Below, piece after piece: positions 30,495-38,971 of a stretch of DNA of 38,971 nt. The notes below the pieces were generated by a model. That model had not been told where the DNA came from. It did no database searches and saw nothing but the letters and a program-made list of their open reading frames with translations. This DNA is from Fomitopsis serialis (lineage: Eukaryota > Basidiomycota > Agaricomycetes > Polyporales > Fomitopsidaceae), in contig NW_025955327.1 in NCBI RefSeq assembly GCF_022376445.1, forward strand, positions 1-38,971, written 5' to 3'. Both the position numbers and the translations under genes were made by a program. The stretch's first letter is position 1; each line of letters starts with the position of its first letter.

Positions 30495-32033
30495 TAGTGC
30501 ATAGTGTGGGTGTACCCATGGGTGTCTCAGAGCATACCCATACCCATACCCACATGGGTTGTATAAACATGCCATGGGTATGGGTTTTGCACGGGTATTA
30601 TGGGTACCCATGGGTATGGGTAATGTTATGGGTAGTCCTATGTGCAGTTCATGCTTAATGGCTTGCAAGATATGATGACACTTATTGTGCAGAGGCCAGA
30701 CTATCAGTCAGGCACTGTACAGTTGGTGAATTCTCATCATAAATTGATGCTATGTGCAAGACCAAGGATGAGCACCCCTCAGACCAGTTCACTGACTGTG
30801 TGGTCAATCACAACAGTGGGAGCTTCCAGTTTTTGTCCCACATACATGCAAGAACAATAGAAAGAGGAGTGGGTATGGGAGGGGTCAAAGCAAGGTTCCA
30901 AGTGTATCAAAGTCAAACATAGCAACACACAGGGGTGTACCCTTTTCCAAGTTGTAGACTTGTAGTGTTGTTGGCATGTCATGCTCACTTTTCAAACTGC
31001 AATAGAATGGGCAAGTGTGTTGCCTGAAGTAATAACTGAATGGTAGGTAATACAGGATATGCAAAGATGAAGGGGAAAACAATGTAAACAAGGCACAAGG
31101 ATCACGGAAGCAAGGTATGTATTACAACTCATAACTCTGGTGGTTATACAAGTGTGCCATAACAGTACAAATAGCTATGCAGGTCCACAAGAACTGAGGA
31201 TTGAAACTAGCAAGGTTGTATACATCAATAGATCTTACATATTTTACCAGATATGAACAGTGAGGCAATGGGCAGAGCCTTATAACATGTGCTGTTTACA
31301 TATAGCAGTATCACAGGTCAACAGTCAGCAGATGAATATACCTCAGACTCAACAACTACAAAACTGAATCACAGGAAAGATGTAGCAGCAATCATGCTGA
31401 TTTCTTTTCCATCAGGATCCCTTGTCACAGGTGACTAACTAAGCATTACACAGTATTACCAGCTGTCTAATAAGGACAGCTTTAAAGTAAGTAGGATTCA
31501 GTATGGTCACATTGTTTGGTAGAGCATTCCAGCTACACCATACTGACAAACACATGGCACTGCAGTAGCCATCATTGTGCATTGAAAAGGTTAGTTGAGC
31601 TTTCTCCTAATTCTTCATTTGAGCCACAACAGCACATACACTGCAATGCACATTAGATATTTCATTTACTTATTTGATGGCCTCAGCAATCTGTGTATTT
31701 TATTATAGCATATCAATATTGGCAAAAGCCATGTCATGCATGGTCAATGAGTCTTGAGGGAAATGATTGGTGACTTTACCATACTGCCACTATTGCAAAA
31801 TACTTTCAAGCAAGCTTCAGAAAGGTGATACCCTAAATGCTAGCATACTATGAGAGTGACACAACACTGAATACCTGGCTAGGAATTAACATTGACTACT
31901 GCCAGTGGATAAGCACTGCAGAAGTCCATGGGTTTCATGGGTACATGGGTCAGATTTTGGCTACCCATACCCATACCCATGCATACCCATACCCATGACC
32001 CACATGGGTTATCCATACCCATGCAATGCACTA
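30495..32033 (+). mobile_element. hAT-like non-autonomous element, copy 3 (internally deleted)
   Basis: This 1539-bp element has the same ends as copy 2 (TAGTGCATAGTGTGGGT ... ATGCAATGCACTA), the same subterminal ACCCAT/ATGGGT arrays and a perfect 8-bp duplication. The interior is nearly identical to copy 2 but lacks about 390 bp. The join is at about 31386 (AGCAGCAATCATGCTG), where copy 2 has the extra sequence from about 14060 to 14445. It is non-coding. Confidence 0.92.
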
Positions 32034-33799
32034 CCCCGACCCAATGAGTGTAGGAATGTATACTGTTCTTGTTGTCCTTAATACAGACAGAGAGCAGACA
32101 AACACAATGGTTGAAAAAATTACAAATGCCTATAGGTATGGAAAGATGAAAATTGGGACACATGAACACTGATGTGACCCATATAGTGTTGGGATTCATG
32201 GAAAGAAGCATCAGCAACTGTTAATGTCACAATAACATTTCAAGAGTGGGACACAGTACATATATAATGCATGTATGCTGATTAATGATTCTCCATATGC
32301 CAGTTGGTTGAACTGATGCATTCATCCATTCTGAATATTCTGTCATTTCTACAGTATCTACTGGGCCCACAAGGCATTGCCCAGTGTGTGATTGCCAATT
32401 GGGAGGGCACCTGCCATATGTAGTAATAATGATTATGTGATAGCTCCTGCTTCACAGACCCACCCATAATATCCCTAGCCTGCATAGTTCCTTATGCTAT
32501 GCATGGAACAAATCATAAAAATGTACAGGATATTCATTCTACGCCACATAACCTCCTTGTATAGGCTCAGAAAAACTCCAAACACCCCGGAAAATCAGTG
32601 AAGTATTGATGAATCACATATGAGTGGTCATTGTGCTCACCCAAAGCTCTGGCAGCACTTACCATACTTTGATATGGGACTACAGCTAACTCATGTGAAG
32701 GGGTGCAAGATATATGCAGACTGCCTACTGCTATGCAAGAAAAAACAGTGACATTGATGATAAAATTCTTGTTTACAGGTTCTTGCTCTCCATTGAATAT
32801 TCATAGCTTCTGTGACAGATTCCTCAGGTCATGAATTAGAGAATTTTGGCAGTAACATAGCTTTGATAATCTGTGGATTCCCTGGACTCCTTAGTGTAAA
32901 TTCTGAGGCACCTTTTGAACAGTAGGTGGCCACCTAATGCATTTAGCAGATTGCTGTTAGTGACTTGTTACATATATCTGAATTGACAATAACATGGAGT
33001 GATTTCAGGATAAGGGATGAGGAGAGGAATGCAAATGATCATTCCAGTATACTGCATTGAGAACATGTGACTTACTATCTTTCCATAGCATGAGCCACAA
33101 TTCATGAAGAGGTATCATGAGTGTACCAAAATCAGCATGGTTGACATGAACAGACTCTGACATTGGGAGGTCTAGGCCAATGTAGTATCAATATGTAGGG
33201 AAGTATGACTCACTCAGTTCAAATGATACAATTGTTTGTGATCATTGTCATTATAGTTACTAGCAGTCCCTAGACAGATTCAATGATACAACAATCTCCC
33301 ACTAGTAAAGTAGTACTATTGTTCAGTGTTTTGAGACAGTGCACAGCACAGGTGAAGTTGGGCAAGAACAAGTCTGCAACCACACATATCGTTGGATAAT
33401 GGCTGTATAGCAATACCAGCATAGCTATCAATGATCAGTCAAACTTTCTGATGAAGAAATAAGCACATTTGGGATTCAATGCTCTGTGTCTTGTGGTACT
33501 GCAAATGAGGAATGAGCTGAGCAACAATAATGTAAGCACCTCTGTTACTACTATAATACTCTTTAATGATTTCAATTTGGCTTGCATAAGGTTATTGTGA
33601 TTGTCACAGTTTGACAATTACTTTATAAAGCATAGAAGTTAGTCTCACAGACTAGTATATATCAATGCATTTGATAAGCAAGATTCAAGCAATGATTTTA
33701 CAAGCCAGAAGACAAAAGACACAGACAATACAACTGGGATTGTATTGCCATGCATGGCCCACTCCCCGGCAAGCTGCTGTGATGCAGTTGATTGTTGCA
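32034..33799. other. Decayed AT-rich, CpG-poor sequence
   Basis: I find no gene, RNA or clear repeat border here. The start (continuing TGTAACACCCCGACCC across the hAT-like insertion) looks like the beginning of an LTR, but no matching end is found. Composition matches the other CpG-depleted repeats, so it is probably an old transposon remnant. Confidence 0.4.
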
Positions 33800-34663
33800 C
33801 TCAATGAGTGGTCCTCCACAGGCCAGTGCCATCCCCCCCCACTGGCATCTGCAGCACACTCACACAGAAGGGCAATATCTCCCCCCACAACACCACCTTA
33901 GTGTCCTTGAGGTTTGTGCTATGAGCAGAGGTATCATATGAGCAGGAATCCCAGTCATCACATGACAAGAAGCCAAGACCCACCTGAATGGCATGCCAAT
34001 GTACAAAACAAGCTCATTTGCAACCTCACACACAAGCCTCTTGTCCATATCCCTTCCCTGCTCCTTCTTCATCACTTTCCACTGGCACATCCCTTGGAAC
34101 TGGAAGGGCTTTTTATGCACCTTCCACTGCCTAATATGGGTCATCAGCTCCTTGAGGAGTGCCTCAGACATCTGGTACTTGGGTTGGTATTGCCACCCTC
34201 GGAAGAGGTCATGCCGCTCTGGCTGCAAGGTGTGGTGCAGCAGAAGAGGTCAAGCCGCTCTGGCTGCCAGGTGCAGGGCAGCGGAGGAGGGCAACACTGG
34301 GGATGTGGGGACTTATTGTTGCTGTTGCTGCAGCAATTGTTGCAAGACACTGGTGCTCAGACCCTCTGCGGTGCCCTGGCCATGCAAGGTGCACTGCTTC
34401 TTTGCAGGGGGCAGACCATCCTCACACAGTTTACCCTTACCTCTGGCACTGGAAGCCACCCTACCCACCTTTGCACCTTTATACTTCGCAGTCTGTGTGT
34501 GGCTGGTACCGGATGTCGATGGTGGATCAATCAGCTCCTCCTCCAACCACTTCTCCTCCTCACACTCATCTGGGTCCAGTCCACCCAGTTTATCCTGAAG
34601 AGCCATCCACCTGTTGTGCTTGACCATCACTGTTTCACTGGACAAGCCTTTTCGTGTTTGCCC
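33800..34663 (-). pseudogene. Fragment of an unrecognised gene, cut off by repeat R
   Basis: Minus-strand coding-like sequence starts at the border of repeat R copy 2. It includes MVKHNRWMALQDKLGGLDPD, an acidic patch (ECEEEKWLEEELIDPP), a basic Lys/Arg segment and a poly-Gln tract (LLQQQQQ) ended by a TAA near 34311. After a short duplicated stretch (CCGCTCTGGCTGC at about 34213 and 34255), another frame runs MSEALLKELMTHIRQWKVHK, DKRLVCEVANELVLYIGMPF, a probable intron (about 33921-33985), and TNLKDTKVVLWGEILPF. I do not recognise the family. The frame change and the missing 5' end suggest a remnant. It is moderately GC-rich but has few CpG sites, unlike genes A and B, so it may have been in repeat-like chromatin for longer. 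Confidence 0.42.
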
Positions 34664-35836
34664 CTTGTTACGATCCCTGAGGTACGAAGGTATCGTTCTT
34701 ATGATGGACCACCATGAAACGCCTTAGCGATTCCTCCGGAATGGCAGTTTGTTCCCACAGTGCACGTGACTTGCAGCCACCCCGATAAGCAGAGATAAGT
34801 AACTGTTAGTATGGGTTGCTTATCTGAGTCTGAAATTTCAGACTCCCAGACGACGCGACTTGGACCAACAGATACAAACAAATGCAGTGGCTAAGCGCTC
34901 AGTTATGGATATGAGGCCCATTGAAACGCCTTAGCAGTTCCCCCAATAAGGAAACTGGTAAACATATCATGTGACTGGCAGCTTGGTGGGCCATTGCTCC
35001 AAGTGCTCACACACTGTAGGGCCTATATAGCCTCAGCCAGTAACAAATCATAGTATACATAGTATGCTCATCTGATAGCCCTTCATTCAGAGAGTATACA
35101 GAAATTCTATTGAGTGTATACAATGGCTGGCTAACCCAGGAAATGCAAAGCAAAAAAATGCACATGTGCCTCTGCAGATTCAATCTGCTTGTTTATGACT
35201 CAAATATGGTCTATATGTACACTGCAATGTATATGTGTAGTTCAGACACTGTGGACTACTCAGTAATACAGGTAACAAGGACTATAATGGGTAATCTGAG
35301 CATCTTTTGCCATCTTATGGCCCTTGCATACAATGTAATGGTAACCATTGCAGCTCAAGGCAATCATACACTTGTCTTTGATGTGTCTGTATATTTCATA
35401 GATTTTCTGCATTTCTCTGAGCCCTACATGCCCCTGTTTGTGTATGATTCCTCTTTGGGAAGGTCACATACTCCATATGGTAATTATGCATCCACTGCTG
35501 GCTTTGTCTTGCTCACAGACACAATCTAGGGATACATACCTGAATGTGTACTTACACTATGATCTTATAGGGTTGTCCAGTACATGAGCAGTTCCAAGAG
35601 TGAAGTAGCAGGCTTATATAAGCTCACTGGGGCCACAGCAACCATCTTACCAGGTAATTGAGAATGCTATCTGATCTGATGTCAAACCCATGCAATATAC
35701 AGCTTCATTCACATTGCCTGGATCATTTTGAATATTGTCTCAATTTTCCGCTTTTTTCTGAGTCTAAACAAGCTCTCTTAAGCACAGTAACAGTCCGCAC
35801 TTACATCGCTTGCTAAGCGCCCATCAAGCGCCCAGA

Positions 35837-35893
35837 TGCCGTTTGGAGGTGCAACCGTGCGGAAATTTGGCACGGTTGCACCTCCGAACGGCA
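35837..35893. repeat. Hairpin 1 of repeat R, copy 2
   Basis: A 24-bp inverted repeat (35837-35860 and 35870-35893) around loop GGAAATTTG, with one mismatch. It is better paired than in copy 1 and keeps its CpG sites. Upstream is CATCGCTTGCTAAGCGCCC. Confidence 0.88.
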
Positions 35894-36981
35894 CGAGAGG
35901 GATGCCGAGCTGCTCTGATTGGTGCAACAAGCCCCTTTTCTGCCCTAATCAGGCAGGATGCCGAGGCTTTGAGCTGAGTTTGGATCTCAGCCACAGGCTC
36001 CTTAGTGGCACTGTACCTGCTGTACTGTGGCCTCACTAAAATGCGGAAAATTCCCAAAATAATCTCTGTGATAGGTATGATGTCATAGAGTCTATAGCTG
36101 CTGTGACTTGCCCATTACCTTCACTGGTCATGGCACAATTCACAAAACAAAAAAACATGCAAATGCCTCTGTGCACATGAGTGCATCCCTTTTCACCTCA
36201 AAAGTCTCTCTTTTGAAGCCTATATGCTGCCCACAGATTCTCTGACATCTCAAACCTGCTAAATAGGGTAGCTGACCTTCCTAAAATGGTAATTTTGCTT
36301 AACCTGCTCAGTCTGGGCTCAGAAAATGCAGATCAAATCAGGGAATATTATGTGTAATCAGACTCATCTGTATTGCCTTGTATATGAAGGCAATTCATCT
36401 TGTATGGAGGCCCCCACAATATATGACTAGTATGACTTGCCCAGTTGTTTGAAATTCAGGAAACAGAGAAACACATGCATGAATGTGTGGCATTTGACTG
36501 GGATACACTGATTGAAACTCATCAACTCTTATAGAGTTTATAGAGATGATAAACTCATTTGATAGCCCATCATTCAAAGGGTTAATCATACATTGGAGGA
36601 ATGAAGAACAATGGACAACATTTAGAGAATCACAAGTGACTGTGCAGATATGAATGGCTTGTTGTCTCTGAAACACATTGCCTATGACCTGTATAGATAT
36701 GTGCATAGTTTACAATGCATGGATGTGTCTGGAAGTTGCACAGCACAGCTATTGGTGGGGAAAAATGGTAATAACATGCATGTTTTGATGTCTCAGCACT
36801 GAATGACCATATAGGGAATCTTCTCCACTTGTAAATATGCTCAGGGATGCTCCACATATATCCTGGAATATTGTCTGATTAATCCGCATTTTCTTGACCC
36901 CAAAACAAGTGAATTGTGCTGCAGTAACAGTGTGCACTTACATCGCTTACTAAGCGCTCGACTAAGCGCCCGTTGCCGAAG

Positions 36982-37025
36982 CGGAGTCGTCAACAGGCCG
37001 GAATTCAGGCCTGTTGACGACTCCG
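36982..37025. repeat. Hairpin 2 of repeat R, copy 2
   Basis: A perfect 18-bp stem (36982-36999 and 37008-37025) with loop GGAATTCA, identical to copy 1. It follows CGCTTACTAAGCG and CTAAGCGCCC. Confidence 0.9.
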
Positions 37026-38971
37026 GTCACTCAAAGGGATTTTGGAGCACTCCCATTGGCTAAAATGCTGACAAATGTTCCCTTTCAAAGTAATCTTTCA
37101 GTCTCAGCTTGTCATGCCGAGTTTTTTGATGGCTTCAAGCCACACTAACTGAGCTCTTACTAGAACCCCATTAAATGCAGAGAAATCCCAAAATATTGCT
37201 TCTCCATGGAATGCCCCTTGAGTACTGACACAGTGACAAGGGTGCCCAGATTAGGTGTTCTTGTTGTTTTTCACAGAGTACTGACCTTGGCAAGTGATAC
37301 TGAGGATATAAGCAAATGTTAGTGTGTGTATGATGCTTGTACAAGACAGTTCCACATGTATGGGCTCTGTGAGGTGGAGGATATCAAACATACAAAACTG
37401 CCATATATGGTTAGTCCCCTGCCCATTTGGGAAGTTGGCCGTGCATGGCCTCTGCAGGACTGGATAAATAGCAGGAAAATAAGAGAAAAATTAGATAGTA
37501 CTATGGATTTGTATTGGGTTGACTGTTGAGGCCATATGGCAGAAAACATATAATAATGCAGAGTTTCCCATGCATAGCCTGATACAAGCCACTCTTTCAA
37601 TGAGTCTTGGTCCATCTTGTAAGCACCATTATCACCTGGAATTCTCAGGGACTGGCAGCTCAGACAGGATCCTAGGCTATTCTGTTCAGTTCAACTCTTC
37701 AATAGGCCCTGCAAAGGCAGGCTATTGGGCTGAGTTTGAATGCAAGCCACAAGCTCATCAGTGACACTGTATTTACTGTGCTATGGTCTCCCAAAAAATC
37801 AAAAACAATTGGGAATATTCCCAGTCATGTATATGATGTCAGAGAGGCTGTACATAGTATGCCTTCCCATGGATTATATAAACATGGCTCCCACCATTCA
37901 CAAAGCAAAATAAAATACATATTCCTCTGTACACACTGGTTCTTTCACTTTGTTTGTGTTTCCTGTGATGCTTGCCAACTGCCTATGGATTGTGTGGCTA
38001 TATGAGACCTGAATGAAACCTGCCATATGTGGTACCTGACCTTCTCAAAATGGAAAGTCCGAGTTATCTGCTGTGTCTGGGCTCAGAAAATGCGGATAAA
38101 ACAAGGGAATATTCTGTATGATTCCACTCACCTTGTACTGCTTGCTATAAGTATTGATTGGCTCATGTCTAAACCCTTTGGCAGGCAATGGCATATGCAG
38201 AAAATGGTGAACACCTGTGGCACAAAGGCCACAGTTAATGCTGAGTATGTTCATAATATTGGCTCTGTCTCACATGTGAATGGCATAGCTATCAATATTA
38301 TGGGTTCACAGAGCTTTATGACACTGTACTGATCCTAGAAAGTGATAGAAAGACATTGTACAAGTTGTGTTGTGCATCTACTACTGTTGCTAGAAAGTCT
38401 ATAGGCTAGCAATGTCATAAAGTAGGGACACCACACATAGGTGATCAAATGCTTTGATGGTCTCTGCAATGCTAGATAAATGGTAGGAAATGAGATAAAA
38501 TCAGATGATCCCATGACATCATATTGTGCTGACTGTTGTAGGCCAATGCATGACAGTACATCTCAGATGTGCTAATGCAGAGTTCACAGCCTGATGTCTG
38601 CAGCTCTATTGTCCCAGTCCAGTATAAGCATGTCTTTGACTGATTGTATCAATATGAAGCAGTGCCAATTATACAGTATGATGGTGCTATGCTTGTTGTT
38701 AATTGCTCATATAATTTTGCCTGGAGCATATCTAATGTCTGTATGCACTACCATCATCCTATTCTCATGCAATGGCCCTTGGTATGTGAAGATAGAATAG
38801 GCAGCCTTGGCTTGTTCATATGGGCAAAAATGTATTGACAGTGGTGTCTGTTTGTGCAGTGTATGCTGTGATTTCTTCCTGATTGGGCTCAGAAGAAGTC
38901 ATGGTTGCCATGGAAATAATGCAGACTTGCATTGCTTACTAAGCAACAGTGAAGAGGCCATATTACAATGG

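Larger units (their letters stand above)
34668..38971 (+). repeat. Long non-coding repeat R, copy 2 (runs off the window)
   Basis: From TTACGATCCCTGAGGT at 34668 to the window end, this is a close copy of 15607-19511 in the same orientation. It contains about 404 bp (35069-35467) absent from copy 1. The extra segment begins ATCTGATAGCCCTTCATTC, which resembles ATTTGATAGCCCATCATTC inside the repeat at about 17093, so it is probably original sequence that copy 1 lost. It also has about 25 bp near 38503 (GATGATCCCATGACATCA) missing from copy 1 at about 19039. Many single-base differences are transitions. No gene is supported. Confidence 0.85.

Overview
The window looks like nuclear DNA of a basidiomycete fungus, most likely an Agaricomycete. 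Predicted genes have many short GT-AG introns (about 48-60 bp, often with a CTRAY-like branch site). There is a TET/JBP-type 2-oxoglutarate dioxygenase gene of the kind expanded in mushroom-forming fungi. Most of the rest is nested transposable elements. The genus cannot be fixed from the sequence. Gene remnants are CpG-rich, while most repeats are strongly CpG-depleted and TG/CA-rich. I read that as past cytosine methylation followed by deamination.

Layout. 1-916 (+): 3' exons of an unrecognised coiled-coil gene. 1163-2413 (-): single-exon TET/JBP-like dioxygenase with an apparently complete His-x-Asp / His / Arg set. 2600-3140: an 86-bp CCGGCCGG-rich tandem array between divergent genes. 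About 3339-5681 (+): gene A, an 11-exon DUF6532-like gene. 6391-6627: LTR fragment. 6628-7885 (-): a decayed gene with a cysteine-rich knuckle. 7886-9587, 13163-15091 and 30495-32033: three non-autonomous hAT-like elements with subterminal ACCCAT repeats; two have perfect 8-bp target duplications. 10403-15237 (-): gene B, a damaged paralogue of gene A, with one hAT-like copy inside its first exon and two in-frame stops.

15607 to about 20560 and 34668-38971: two copies of a long non-coding repeat R carrying conserved hairpins. Between them, 20590-30402 is a broken Helitron. Its N-terminal part is on the + strand, and its Rep and PIF1-helicase parts are on the - strand, so an inversion is inferred. 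The inverted part is itself interrupted by a 3227-bp PIF/Harbinger element (23763-26989, 3-bp duplication ATT) and by a 564-bp solo LTR (28928-29491, 5-bp duplication CAACT). In both cases removing the insert and one duplication rejoins the Helitron reading frame. 33800-34663 (-) is a decayed gene fragment cut off by repeat R.

Relations. Gene A and gene B share sequence blocks and intron positions, so they are paralogues. The Harbinger element keeps an intact Myb/SANT-like accessory gene but a damaged transposase. The Helitron 5' end has a CpG-rich putative promoter and an unusual run of micro-exons, each encoding a PEQQR-type repeat with all introns in the same phase. All identifications come from reading motifs by eye; no database search was run.
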